Shown here one piece after another: positions 9,049 through 17,824 of a DNA stretch of 64,000 nt. A model generated the notes under the pieces. It was not told the origin of the DNA, made no database searches, and saw only the letters and a program-made list of their open reading frames with translations. A program made the position numbers and the translations under genes. Numbering within the stretch: the stretch's first letter is position 1; the number at the start of each line of letters is the position of its first letter. The stretch is taken from the NCBI GenBank assembly GCA_035534235.1, contig DATLSH010000053.1, positions 13,958 through 77,957 of the forward strand, given 5' to 3'. This stretch comes from Bog-473 sp035534235. Lineage in GTDB: Bacteria; Actinomycetota; Acidimicrobiia; Acidimicrobiales; RAAP-2.

Positions 9049-10290
9049 TCAGAATAGGCGTTGGGTCAGGGTTTCCCGGGGAAGGTCCCCGAGGAGCACC
9101 ACCGGGACCACGGCGCGCTGAGTGCCCATGCTCACCACCACCGATCCGATGCGGGTTCCCCTCCGAGCACCTCCGGTGACCGGTCGGGTGACCTGAATGA
9201 CCCACCGGGGCCGGACACCGGGCCAGCTCAGCAAGCTGGCCGATGACGTCGCTGCGGCCTCGACGCTGTGCCCGGCCACAGTCACCCGCGCCACGACCTC
9301 ACCGGTCCGCACCACCGGCGTGGTGCCGATCGCCGCGCCCACCGCGTCGGCCAGGCCGAGAGCCTGGAGGCCGGCCAGGTGCAGGACGTTCGGGCCGGTC
9401 TGCCCGGTCACCGCGGCCAGGATCAGGACGGGCGAGCCGTGCACGCGCCGCACCACCGCCAGCACGTCGCAGCCGCCGGCCTGCTGGGTGTAGCCGGACT
9501 TGACGCCGACGACGCCCTCGAAGCCGAGCAGCGGCGTGTAGGTGGCGATCGTCCCGGCCACGGGCAGCGTGATCGACGTCATCTGCACCAGGGAGGCGAA
9601 TGTCGGGTTGCCCATATCCGGTGCCGCCACCTTCAAGAGGTCGCCCGCCGTCGACTGCGACCCCTGGTCGAAGCCGCTGGGATCGGCGAACACCGTATGG
9701 CGCATCCCGAGGGTGACTGCGGCGCGGTTCATCCGGGCCACGAAGGCCCCGATGCTGCCGGCGTCCCACCGGGCCAGCGTGTCGGCGTAATTGTCAGCCG
9801 AGTGCACCATGGCGCCCCCCAGGATCTGGCGCTCGGTCAGGACCTCTCCCGCCGAGACCTGCGCGTTCGCCTCGTCCCGGCCGGTGTCACGGTTGTAGTC
9901 GTCCAGGTCCGCCTGGGTGATGGTGATGGAGGGTCCTTCCGCCCCCGGGGAAAGGGGGTGGTCGTGCAGGATGACGTAGGCCGTCATCATCTTGGCCAGG
10001 CTGGCCATGGGAGTGGCTCCCTGCGGTCCCGAAGGGACGTCGATCCCGATGGCCGGCACCGCCACGGCCGCGTGCCCCGCGGTCGGCCAAGGGAGCGCAA
10101 CCGCGGGAGCGCGGACCACACCGGGTTGCGCCATGACCGGGGTGACCACGGCCGCCGGCACGGCGCTCGTCAGGCGGACACCCACGTAGGCCGCGGCGGC
10201 CAAGACCACCATGGCGCCGACCCGGCGCCGGAACCTGGCCCGGGACCGGCGCTCCCGGCGGCTCGGCGGCCGGGGGCCCGGCTTGCTCAA
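9049..10290 (-). CDS. D-alanyl-D-alanine carboxypeptidase, PBP5-like (S11 family)
   Basis: Probable DD-carboxypeptidase trimming the terminal D-Ala of peptidoglycan stem peptides outside the membrane. The 413-residue protein has a very basic cytoplasmic N-terminus (RRERRSRARFRRR), a signal anchor at about 26-48, then the serine transpeptidase fold: SLAK at 97-100, a SADN stretch at 164-167 where SxN is expected, and KSG at 264-266. The SxN element is slightly unusual. TTG start in a TTGA overlap with the ftsK stop, placing it downstream of the division-septum DNA translocase. Confidence 0.82.
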   Translation of the reverse strand: MSKPGPRPPSRRERRSRARFRRRVGAMVVLAAAAYVGVRLTSAVPAAVVTPVMAQPGVVRAPAVALPWPTAGHAAVAVPAIGIDVPSGPQGATPMASLAKMMTAYVILHDHPLSPGAEGPSITITQADLDDYNRDTGRDEANAQVSAGEVLTERQILGGAMVHSADNYADTLARWDAGSIGAFVARMNRAAVTLGMRHTVFADPSGFDQGSQSTAGDLLKVAAPDMGNPTFASLVQMTSITLPVAGTIATYTPLLGFEGVVGVKSGYTQQAGGCDVLAVVRRVHGSPVLILAAVTGQTGPNVLHLAGLQALGLADAVGAAIGTTPVVRTGEVVARVTVAGHSVEAAATSSASLLSWPGVRPRWVIQVTRPVTGGARRGTRIGSVVVSMGTQRAVVPVVLLGDLPRETLTQRLF

Positions 10291-12632
10291 CGGTGCGTCA
10301 AGGAATTCAGCTCGTCGGTGGTCATCAGGACAGCTCGGGCCTTCGAACCCTCGCTCGGTCCGACCACCCCACCGCGCTCGAGAAGGTCCATCAGGCGGCC
10401 GGCCCGCGAGAAGCCCACTCTGAGCTTGCGCTGGAGCATGGAGGTCGACCCCAGCTGTGAGCGCACGACGAGATCGCGGGCCGCGGACAGGAGCTCGTCG
10501 TCATCGTCGTCGACACCGTCGATCCCGGCCGCCCCGTCCTCAATATTCTCAATGCCGACGGCAGGCTCGCTCACCCCACCCTGGGCCTGCCAGTGCGCCA
10601 CAACCTTGTGCACGTCCTCCTGGGAGACCCACGGCCCCTGCAGGCGGCGGGGGATGTTCGACGACGCGGTGAGCAGGAGCATGTCCCCCTTGCCGATCAG
10701 ACGCTCGGCTCCGGGCTGGTCGAGGATGACCCGGCTGTCGGCCAGGGACGAGACCGAAAAGGCCATCCGGCTGGGGATGTTCGCCTTGATGACCCCGGTG
10801 ATCACGTCGACCGAGGGGCGCTGGGTGGCCAGGACCAGATGGATGCCGACCGCCCGCGCCATCTGGGCGATGCGCACCACCGAGTCCTCCACGTCGCGGG
10901 CGGCCACCATCATCAGGTCGTTCAGCTCGTCCACCACGACCAGAATGAAGGGCAGCACCTCGGGCACCGGCGGATCGTCGTCGATGTCCTCGTCGGTGTC
11001 GACGGCCGCATGCCCGGCACCGAGGGCGCGCGCCGACACCTCGGCCACCCGACGGCGCACCGAAGGAGGGCCGGGCGGGGCGATCTCCCCGGCGGCCAGT
11101 GCCAGGTTGTACCCGGTGATGTCCCGCACCCCGTTCTCGGCCAGCAGGTCGTAGCGGCGCTCCATCTCCTTGACGGCCCAGGCCAGCGCGTTGGCGGCCT
11201 TCTTGGGGTCCACCACCACCGGGGTGATCAGGTGGGGTAACCCGTTGTACTGACCCAACTCGACCCGCTTGGGATCGATGAGCATGAGCTTCACCTGATC
11301 GGGCGTGCTGCGCATCAGGACCGACGTGATGATGGAGTTCATGCAGGACGACTTGCCGGCGCCGGTGGCACCAGAGATCAGGATGTGGGGCATTTCGGCC
11401 AGATTGGCCATGACGGCCCGGCCGGCGATGTCCCGGCCCATGGCCACCTCCAGCGGGTGGATGGCCGCCTTGGCCTCCGGAGAATCGAGGATGTCCCGCA
11501 GCGCCACCAACTGGCGCGTGCGGTTGGGCACCTCGACCCCGATGGCCGACCGTCCGGGGATCGGTGCCAGGATGCGCACGTCGGGCGAGGCCATGGCGTA
11601 GGCGATGTCCTTGGAGAGGCTGGTGACCCGGGCCACCTTCACCCCGGGCCCGAGCTCCAGCTCGAACCGGGTCACTGTCGGGCCCACCGTGCGCCCGACC
11701 AGGTGGGTCTCCACGCCGTGGGCGTCGAGCGCGGCCACCAGGGCCTCACCGGCCGCATCGAGTTGCCGCTGGTCGTGGCGGAGTTGCTTGGTGGCGGGAA
11801 GGACCGAAAGCAACGGCAACTTCCAGTCGCCACCGGCGCGGGGCACGGTCAGGGCCGCCACGGTGACCGGCTCCCGCTCAACCTCCGGCTCGGTTTCCGG
11901 CTCGGGCTCGGGCTCGGGCTCGGGCTGAAGGAGAAGGTCGGTGGCCTCCTCAACCGGTGATCGGGCGGGGAGCGAGGTGGGCAACTCTTCGGCGGGCAGG
12001 TCCGCCAGGTCGCCCCCGTTCCACCAGGAGACCAGGGTGCGAACGCCCGCGACCACCGCGGTGCGGGTCACCCGTCCCACCGAGGCCAGCGACACACCGG
12101 TGGCGATGAGCAGGGCCACCACGACCAGGGCGACCAGCAGCACGGCAGCGCCGGCAGTGCCCAGCCCGGCATGGAGGGGCCGGCCGGCGGCGGCGCCCAG
12201 CCATCCCCCGGCGTCCTTCAGGGCGTGGGAAGCGGAGAACGCCGGGCTGCCCTTGGCCAGTTCGACCAGTCCGCAGAGCCCGATGACGCCCAGGGTGGCC
12301 CCGAGCCCGGTGCGCAGCGGGTCGGGGCGCTCGCGGTCGATGAGGAGCACCAGCCCGGCACCGGCCACCACCAGGGGGACGACGCTCCGGATGAGACCCA
12401 CCAGGGTGGCCAGACCCGCATCGACGCCATGGCCCACCGGGCCCAGCTGCTGGCCCCACGAGGCCAGCGCCAGCAGGACCCCCAGCGTGATCAGGCCGAT
12501 GGCCCACAGATCGGCCGCGTGGGTCCGCCAGATGGAGGGCCGCGCCGGGGCCCGCTTGGCAGCCGGTCGGCGCTTCGTCGTCACCACAATGGGGTTGAGA
12601 TTACTGCCCCATCCGTGCGTATCCGGGGACAC
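10287..12632 (-). CDS. ftsK: DNA translocase FtsK
   Basis: FtsK pumps chromosomal DNA through the closing septum and activates XerCD recombination at dif. The 781-residue protein has about four N-terminal membrane segments (near 42-60, 75-97, 108-126, 157-180), a short acidic Pro-Glu linker (about 235-255), a RecA-like motor with Walker A GATGAGKS (421-428) and Walker B LVVVDE (564-569), ATQRPSVDVITG, and a C-terminal winged-helix gamma domain (about 705-781) that would read KOPS sequences. The listed start is GTG; a GTG-GTG pair 45 bases in (12587) is an alternative. It is divergent from the radical SAM gene, and the LexA palindrome at 12648-12663 lies only 15 bases upstream. Confidence 0.93.
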   Translation of the reverse strand: MSPDTHGWGSNLNPIVVTTKRRPAAKRAPARPSIWRTHAADLWAIGLITLGVLLALASWGQQLGPVGHGVDAGLATLVGLIRSVVPLVVAGAGLVLLIDRERPDPLRTGLGATLGVIGLCGLVELAKGSPAFSASHALKDAGGWLGAAAGRPLHAGLGTAGAAVLLVALVVVALLIATGVSLASVGRVTRTAVVAGVRTLVSWWNGGDLADLPAEELPTSLPARSPVEEATDLLLQPEPEPEPEPETEPEVEREPVTVAALTVPRAGGDWKLPLLSVLPATKQLRHDQRQLDAAGEALVAALDAHGVETHLVGRTVGPTVTRFELELGPGVKVARVTSLSKDIAYAMASPDVRILAPIPGRSAIGVEVPNRTRQLVALRDILDSPEAKAAIHPLEVAMGRDIAGRAVMANLAEMPHILISGATGAGKSSCMNSIITSVLMRSTPDQVKLMLIDPKRVELGQYNGLPHLITPVVVDPKKAANALAWAVKEMERRYDLLAENGVRDITGYNLALAAGEIAPPGPPSVRRRVAEVSARALGAGHAAVDTDEDIDDDPPVPEVLPFILVVVDELNDLMMVAARDVEDSVVRIAQMARAVGIHLVLATQRPSVDVITGVIKANIPSRMAFSVSSLADSRVILDQPGAERLIGKGDMLLLTASSNIPRRLQGPWVSQEDVHKVVAHWQAQGGVSEPAVGIENIEDGAAGIDGVDDDDDELLSAARDLVVRSQLGSTSMLQRKLRVGFSRAGRLMDLLERGGVVGPSEGSKARAVLMTTDELNSLTHR

Positions 12633-12640
12633 CCCGACCC

Positions 12641-12669
12641 TTGAAAAGCGAACATATGTTCGCTATGGT
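12641..12669 (+). promoter_or_regulatory. LexA-box promoter of the radical SAM gene
   Basis: A perfect 16-bp palindrome GCGAACATATGTTCGC (12648-12663) contains the actinobacterial SOS core CGAAC-N4-GTTCG. It fills the 17-bp spacer between a -35-like TTGAAA (12641-12646) and a -10-like TATGGT (12664-12669). Transcription from this -10 would start at about 12676, the A of the ATG, giving a leaderless mRNA. LexA bound here would occlude RNA polymerase, so induction by DNA damage is inferred. The box is also 15 bases from the ftsK start on the other strand. Confidence 0.8.
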
Positions 12670-12675
12670 GGTCCC

Positions 12676-13683
12676 ATGGCGCTGCGGTGGACCCTGGCCG
12701 ACAGCGAGGATGCCGGGGCGCTGTTCCCCGATGAGCGGGCGGCCACCCGGCATGTCGGTCGGGGTGCGTACACCGGCATGGAGTTCCTCCATGTCAACGC
12801 CCGGACCATCATCAACACGGTGCCGCCGGAGAGCCTCATGCCCTTCCGGCACACCGTCAACGCGTACCGAGGCTGCAGTCACGCCTGCACCTACTGCTTC
12901 GCCCGGCCCACACACGAGTACCTCGGTCTGGGCATCGGGGACGACTTCGGGCAGAAGATCGTGGTCAAGGTGAACGCGGTCGATCGCCTGCGGGCCGAGC
13001 TGCGGGCGCCCCACTGGGGCGGCGACACCATCGCCATGGGCACGAACACGGACCCCTACCAGCACGCCGAGGGCAAGTACCACCTGACGCGCGGGATGGT
13101 GGAGGTGCTGTCGGGGGCGCGCAACCCCTTCAGCATCCTGACCAAGTCGACGCTCGTCCTGAGGGATGCCGCCCTGCTGGCGTCCGCCGCGGGCCGCACC
13201 GATGTCTCGGTGAATTTCTCGGTGGGGACGCTGGACAGGACGGTGTGGAAGCTGACCGAGCCGGGTACCCCCCCGCCCGAACGACGAATTGAGGCACTGC
13301 GCCGGCTCACCGATGCCGGGGTCCGCTGTGGCGTGCTGGTGGCGCCGGTGCTGCCCGGGCTCTCGGACTCCGCCCGGCAGCTTGAAGAGGTGGTCGAGGC
13401 CTGCGCCGCCGCCGGGGCGGTCTCCATCCACAGCGTGGCGCTCCACCTGCGCGGCAGCGTGCGGGCCCACTACATGGACTGGCTGGCCGGTGCACGACCC
13501 GACCTGGCCACGCTCTACCGGCAACGCTTCCGCCGTGGCGCGTACCAGGACCAGCGCGAGCGGGATCGTATCGACGCGGTGGTGCGTCAGGCGGCTCGCC
13601 GCTGTGGCGTCACCGGGCATGACGCCTACCGTCGGGCCACTCCGGTGAAGATCGCGCCCAGCGGGCAACTCTCTTTTCTTTAA
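12676..13683 (+). CDS. Radical SAM protein of the Rv2578c/SPL-like type
   Basis: A 335-residue radical SAM protein with the cluster motif CSHACTYC (C67, C71, C74). The surroundings (PFRHTVNAYRGC before it; GTNTDPYQHAEGKY and LTKSTLVLRD after it) are typical of a family often annotated spore photoproduct lyase-related and found in many Actinobacteria (M. tuberculosis Rv2578c is, from memory, a member). The actual reaction is not established. The reading frame extends far upstream antisense to ftsK; the ATG at 12676 is chosen because it begins at the family N-terminus and sits exactly at the predicted transcription start of the LexA-box promoter. Repair of or response to DNA damage is inferred from that promoter only. 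Confidence 0.85.
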   Translation: MALRWTLADSEDAGALFPDERAATRHVGRGAYTGMEFLHVNARTIINTVPPESLMPFRHTVNAYRGCSHACTYCFARPTHEYLGLGIGDDFGQKIVVKVNAVDRLRAELRAPHWGGDTIAMGTNTDPYQHAEGKYHLTRGMVEVLSGARNPFSILTKSTLVLRDAALLASAAGRTDVSVNFSVGTLDRTVWKLTEPGTPPPERRIEALRRLTDAGVRCGVLVAPVLPGLSDSARQLEEVVEACAAAGAVSIHSVALHLRGSVRAHYMDWLAGARPDLATLYRQRFRRGAYQDQRERDRIDAVVRQAARRCGVTGHDAYRRATPVKIAPSGQLSFL

Positions 13684-13705
13684 GGGGTCCTATGATTGAG
13701 GCCTC

Positions 13706-15199
13706 ATGGTGCGAACGGGGAGACGCGCGGCGACGCTGGCCTCACTGGCGTGCCTCGTGACCGTGGGTCTCGGGCTCGGTGCCGGGAGCGATCCGTTGAC
13801 GCGGTCCGCCGCGCAGGCGCAGCCGGCGCAGGGCACTCTGACCGCTGGTGCCTACGCCATCATTGATGCCGCGGGCGGTGTCATGACGTTCGGCGGTGCG
13901 GGCTTCGGCGGCGACACCTTGGACGTCGCCCTGCACAAGCCGATAGTGGGCGGCGCGGCGGACCGGCTGGGCGGCTACTGGCTGGTCGCTTCCGACGGCG
14001 GCGTCTTCTCCTTCGGAGGCGCCCAGTTCTACGGATCGACCGGCGCCCTGACGCTCAACAGGCCGATCGTCGCCATGGCGGCAACACCCGACGGGGGGGG
14101 CTACTGGCTGGTCGCTTCCGACGGCGGCGTCTTCTCCTTCGGTGATGCGGTGTTCTCCGGCTCGGCCGGCGGGACCGTCTTGAACAAGCCGGTCGTCGGC
14201 ATGGCGGCCACGCCCGACGGGGGGGGCTACTGGCTGGTCGCTTCCGACGGCGGCGTCTTCTCCTTCGGGGATGCGCCGTTCTCGGGTTCGGCGGGCGGGA
14301 TCGTCTTGAACAAGCCGGTCGTGGGCATGGCGGCCACACCCGACGGGGGCGGCTACTGGCTGGTCGGCCAGGACGACGGTGTCTTCACCTTCGGTGACGC
14401 CGGGTTCTCGGGCAGCGCGCAGACACCGCTCCATCCCCCCCTCTTCCCGTCGGGCTTCTCGGCCGCCATTGCGCCCGCGGTCGCCATCATCAACGACGTC
14501 CAGGGGTCGCAGGCCACCCACCAGGGTCGCCTCCGCGTGGCCTTCGCCGGCGACTCCATCGGCTTCTACGAGGGCCAGTACACCATTGGGAGCAATCCCC
14601 CCTACCTCGTCGACGACGGCGCCGCGCCGGGTTGCGGCTACACCAACGGCGCTCCCCTCATTCCGTGGGCCCAGCCGGCTCCCCTCTACATCAGCCCGGT
14701 CGCCTGCTCGCTGTGGGCCTCCCAGCTGCAGTGGGTGACCTCCCGCTTCCATCCGGATGTCACCGTGATCCAGCTGGGTTACTGGGAGTCCCAGAACCGG
14801 CTGTTCGGGGCCTCCTACGCCACGCTGAACGTGCCGGCCTATGCGGCCTTCATTCAGGCGAACATTGAGCAGGCGGTGCAGATCGCCCACTCCGACGGGG
14901 GCGCCGTCATCCTCAACACCTCGCCCTACTTCAATGACGGCACGCCCAGCAGCCTGGTCGACATCCTGAACCAGATCGTGACCACGGTGGCCAACGAGAA
15001 CCCCTCCTACGTGTCGGTCTTCGACGTCTTCTCGCTCTTGGATCCGGGAGGCGCCTACGCCACCGTCGTCGGCGGCGTGGTGGCGCGCGGAGCCGATCAG
15101 GTGCACGTGACCCAGGACGGCGTGACCAGCATTCTGTTGGGACCCCTGAACCAGCTGATCGCCAATGTGGCGCCGCCGGTCTACCAGGGGAGCGCTTAG
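13706..15199 (+). CDS. Secreted repeat protein with C-terminal SGNH hydrolase domain
   Basis: A 497-residue exported protein. An N-terminal signal (residues about 8-36, ending near AQA) precedes five tandem repeats of 41-42 residues (about 50-245), consensus YWLVASDGGVFSFGDA.F.GS.GG..LNKPVVGMAATPDGGG, probably beta-propeller-like blades. The C-terminal half looks like an SGNH/GDSL hydrolase: block I FAGDSIGFYEG with S284, and block V DQVHVT with D464 and H467. Esterase or deacetylase activity on wall or exopolysaccharide is plausible, but the substrate is unknown. It starts 22 bases after the radical SAM gene with TATGAT at 13691-13696 just upstream, so it may have its own promoter or read through. 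It ends one base from the convergent rnj stop. The protein at 51678 shares the repeats but not the enzyme domain. Confidence 0.75.
   Translation: MVRTGRRAATLASLACLVTVGLGLGAGSDPLTRSAAQAQPAQGTLTAGAYAIIDAAGGVMTFGGAGFGGDTLDVALHKPIVGGAADRLGGYWLVASDGGVFSFGGAQFYGSTGALTLNRPIVAMAATPDGGGYWLVASDGGVFSFGDAVFSGSAGGTVLNKPVVGMAATPDGGGYWLVASDGGVFSFGDAPFSGSAGGIVLNKPVVGMAATPDGGGYWLVGQDDGVFTFGDAGFSGSAQTPLHPPLFPSGFSAAIAPAVAIINDVQGSQATHQGRLRVAFAGDSIGFYEGQYTIGSNPPYLVDDGAAPGCGYTNGAPLIPWAQPAPLYISPVACSLWASQLQWVTSRFHPDVTVIQLGYWESQNRLFGASYATLNVPAYAAFIQANIEQAVQIAHSDGGAVILNTSPYFNDGTPSSLVDILNQIVTTVANENPSYVSVFDVFSLLDPGGAYATVVGGVVARGADQVHVTQDGVTSILLGPLNQLIANVAPPVYQGSA
13853..14440 (+). repeat. 126-bp in-frame tandem repeat array (42-residue units)
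   Basis: Tyr codons opening successive units lie at 13853, 13976, 14102, 14228 and 14354; the last four are exactly 126 bp apart. The stretch encoding YWLVASDGGVFSFG is nearly identical at the DNA level in the units at 13976, 14102 and 14228, whereas the first and last units are degenerate. This indicates recent internal duplication or gene conversion and a potential site of copy-number variation. Confidence 0.85.
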
Positions 15200-15200
15200 G

Positions 15201-16880
15201 TCAGACGAGGAGGACGACGGGCACGATCATCGGCCGCCGCCGGGTCCGTTCGCCCACGAACTTCCCCAGCGCCTTGCGGGCATGGCGGCTGAGCACCTCA
15301 ATGTCACGTGCACCGTCACGCAAGGCCTTGGTCACGGCGGCTCCGACGACATCGCTGGCCTCGCCCAGGAGCTCTTCGGCCTCCGGCGCGTGCACCCATC
15401 CCCTGGTCTCGATGACCGGCGCGCAACTGAGTGAGCCCTGCCGGTTGTCCACGGTCACCACGACCATGACGACGCCCTCCTCGGCCAGCTTCTGCCGGTC
15501 GCGCAGCACCCCGTGGCCGATGTCACCCACCGTCCCGTCGACGTAGACGTAGCCGGCCGGGACCTTGCCGTCGCGCGCGATGCCCTTGGCAGTGAGCACG
15601 ATGGCGTCGCCGTCCTCGCACAGCAGGACCTTGGCGGGCGCAATGCCCATGGACAGCCCGATGCGCGCGTGGTGCACCAGGTGTCGGTACTCACCGTGCA
15701 CGGGCACGAAACACTCGGGGCGGGTGACGGCCATGAGGGTCTGCAACTCGCCCTGGCGGGCATGGCCGCTGACGTGCACCGCCTCGGCGCCCGAGTGGAC
15801 CACCTCGGCTCCCCGTCGGTGCAGGTCGTCGATCACCCGTCCCACCGACCACTCGTTGCCGGGGATCGGGTGGGCGCTGATCACCACCACATCGCCCGGG
15901 CCGACCCGCAGCCATTTGTTGTCTCCGGTAGCCATGAGGGAAAGAGCCGACATGGGCTCGCCCTGCGATCCGGTGGAGATCACGCACATCTGGCCCGGCG
16001 GCACGGTGTCGACGTCCTCAATGTCGACCAGGGCACCCTCGGGCACGGAAATGATGCCCAGGCGGATGCCGAGCTCGATGTTCTTGCCCATGGAACGACC
16101 GAGCGTGGCGACCTTCCGGCCGCTGGCGATGGCGGCGTCGATGATCTGCTGCATGCGGTGCATGTGACTGGCGAAACAGGCCACCACAATGCGCTGGTCC
16201 GCTTTGGAGGCGAAGACTCTCCGCAACGTGATGCCCACGGTGGACTCCGACTCGGTGAACCCGGGCTCCTCGGCGTTGGTCGAGTCGGAAAGCAGCAACC
16301 GTATGCCCTCGGTGCGCGCCAGCTCACCCATGCGGGACAGGTCGGTCCGCCGACCGTCGACCGGTTGGAGGTCGAGCTTGAAGTCACCAGAGTGCAGGAT
16401 CACCCCCTGGGGGGTGTGAAAGGCGATGGCCATGGCATCGGGGACCGAGTGGGTGACAGGGATGAACTCCACGTCACAGGGCCCGATGCGTACCCGTTCG
16501 CCGTCCTTGACGGCGGTGAACGTGGTCTGGTCTCCGAGGCCGGCTTCCTCCACCCGGTGGCGGGCCAGGCCGATGGTGAGTTCGGACCCGAAGATGGGAG
16601 CCCGCAGGTCACGCAGGAGGTAGGCCAGTCCCCCGGTGTGGTCCTCATGGCCGTGGGTCAGGACGATGCCGTCCACCTTGTCGGCCCGCTCCCGCAGGTA
16701 CGTGAACTCGGGGAGGACCAGGTCGATGCCCGGCATGTCGGGATCGGGGAACATGATCCCGCAGTCGAGGACGATGATGCGGCCGTCGACCTCAATGCAG
16801 GCGCAGTTCCGGCCGATCTCCCCCAGCCCTCCGAGGAAGACCACCCGGACGGGATTGCGTGATTTCTTGGGTTCAGGCAA
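15201..16880 (-). CDS. rnj: Ribonuclease J
   Basis: RNase J is a metallo-beta-lactamase/beta-CASP ribonuclease acting in mRNA decay and rRNA maturation. With the proposed TTG start it is 559 residues, the usual length. The metal-binding HGHEDH is at about 76-81 after VFLGGLGEIG; later motifs include HSVPDAMA, GDFKLD, SDSTNAEE and a C-terminal HVSGHARQGE. The frame remains open to an ATG at 16988 inside dapA, but those residues are dapA shadow. TTG at 16880 directly precedes the conserved N-terminus and overlaps the dapA end by 8 bases; no strong ribosome-binding site is seen, so the exact start is uncertain. The dapA-rnj pairing is, from memory, conserved in Actinobacteria. Confidence 0.92.
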   Translation of the reverse strand: MPEPKKSRNPVRVVFLGGLGEIGRNCACIEVDGRIIVLDCGIMFPDPDMPGIDLVLPEFTYLRERADKVDGIVLTHGHEDHTGGLAYLLRDLRAPIFGSELTIGLARHRVEEAGLGDQTTFTAVKDGERVRIGPCDVEFIPVTHSVPDAMAIAFHTPQGVILHSGDFKLDLQPVDGRRTDLSRMGELARTEGIRLLLSDSTNAEEPGFTESESTVGITLRRVFASKADQRIVVACFASHMHRMQQIIDAAIASGRKVATLGRSMGKNIELGIRLGIISVPEGALVDIEDVDTVPPGQMCVISTGSQGEPMSALSLMATGDNKWLRVGPGDVVVISAHPIPGNEWSVGRVIDDLHRRGAEVVHSGAEAVHVSGHARQGELQTLMAVTRPECFVPVHGEYRHLVHHARIGLSMGIAPAKVLLCEDGDAIVLTAKGIARDGKVPAGYVYVDGTVGDIGHGVLRDRQKLAEEGVVMVVVTVDNRQGSLSCAPVIETRGWVHAPEAEELLGEASDVVGAAVTKALRDGARDIEVLSRHARKALGKFVGERTRRRPMIVPVVLLV

Positions 16881-17808
16881 GCGGAGGGACCGTAGCTGAC
16901 GGCGGGCCCACGGCAGCGAGGACCTTGGCCGCCTGGGCGTTGAGCTCGGGCGTGGAGCGCCCCATCGGGAGGCGGCACTCCCCGACATTCAGGCCCAGCG
17001 CCCGCAGAATCGCCTTGGCCGGCAGCGGGTTCGGGTACTCCTCGGTCGACTCGAAGTCGAAGGAGTCGAGGAGTTCGGCGTGGCCGGCGATGGCGGCGGC
17101 CAGGTCGCCCGCCAAGAAGTCCTGCACCACCTGGTTGAGCTGCGGGCCGACCCAGTGCGAGGCCACGCTGATCACGCCGACGGCGCCGACGGCCAGCAAT
17201 GGCAGGGTCATGATGTCGTCCCCGCTGTAGATCTCGAAGCCGGCGGGGACCTGGGGGGCCAAGTGGGCCGTGGATCCCGGATTGCCCAACGCATCCTTGA
17301 GCCCGACGATGTTCGGCACCTCGCGGGCCAGGCGGAGGATGGTCGGCGTGCCGATGCGGCGGCCCGAGCGGACCGGAATGTCGTAGAGGATCACCGGCAG
17401 CCCGGCGGCCGACTCGCTGACGGCACGGAAGTGCTCGAAGATCCCGGCGGCCGAGGGCCGGTTGTAGTACGGGGTCACGAGGAGCACGCCGTCGACCCCG
17501 CAGGAGGCGGCCAGGGCGGTCATCTTCACCGAGTGTTCGGTGTCGTTCGATCCGCTGCCGGCGATGACCGGGATGGTGACGGCACCGGCCACGGCGCGCC
17601 ACAGCTCGACCTTCTCGTCGTCGGTCAGCACCGAGCTCTCGCCGGTGGACCCGCTGAGTACCAGTCCATCGCTGCCGTGCGCGGCCAGCCAGCGGGCCAG
17701 TTCCACCGCACCCGGCACATTGAGCGCGCCCGCATCGTCGAACGGGGTGACCATGGCGGTGATGACCCGACCGAAACGGGCGGGGGAGGCGACGTCAGGA
17801 GGGCTCAC
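16873..17808 (-). CDS. dapA: 4-hydroxy-tetrahydrodipicolinate synthase
   Basis: DapA condenses pyruvate with aspartate semialdehyde, the first committed step to diaminopimelate. The 311-residue TIM-barrel protein has GSTGES (phosphate-type loop, about 53-58), the catalytic Tyr in YDIPVRSG (Y142) and the Schiff-base lysine K171 in GLKDALGN. GTG start. It is transcribed with rnj and lies downstream of the TetR/di-iron pair, separated from it by 16 bases. Confidence 0.94.
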   Translation of the reverse strand: MSPPDVASPARFGRVITAMVTPFDDAGALNVPGAVELARWLAAHGSDGLVLSGSTGESSVLTDDEKVELWRAVAGAVTIPVIAGSGSNDTEHSVKMTALAASCGVDGVLLVTPYYNRPSAAGIFEHFRAVSESAAGLPVILYDIPVRSGRRIGTPTILRLAREVPNIVGLKDALGNPGSTAHLAPQVPAGFEIYSGDDIMTLPLLAVGAVGVISVASHWVGPQLNQVVQDFLAGDLAAAIAGHAELLDSFDFESTEEYPNPLPAKAILRALGLNVGECRLPMGRSTPELNAQAAKVLAAVGPPSATVPPLA

Positions 17809-17824
17809 TGCCCTTCAGGTTAGC

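Noticed and set aside
11870..11935. Repetitive Pro-Glu coding stretch in ftsK considered as a separate repeat element
   Set aside because: It is the flexible linker normally found between the membrane and motor parts of FtsK.
13976..14440. Regular 126-bp repeats considered as a CRISPR or other non-coding array
   Set aside because: The repeats are in frame, encode a conserved 42-residue unit and have no unique spacers; the same holds for 51807-52559.
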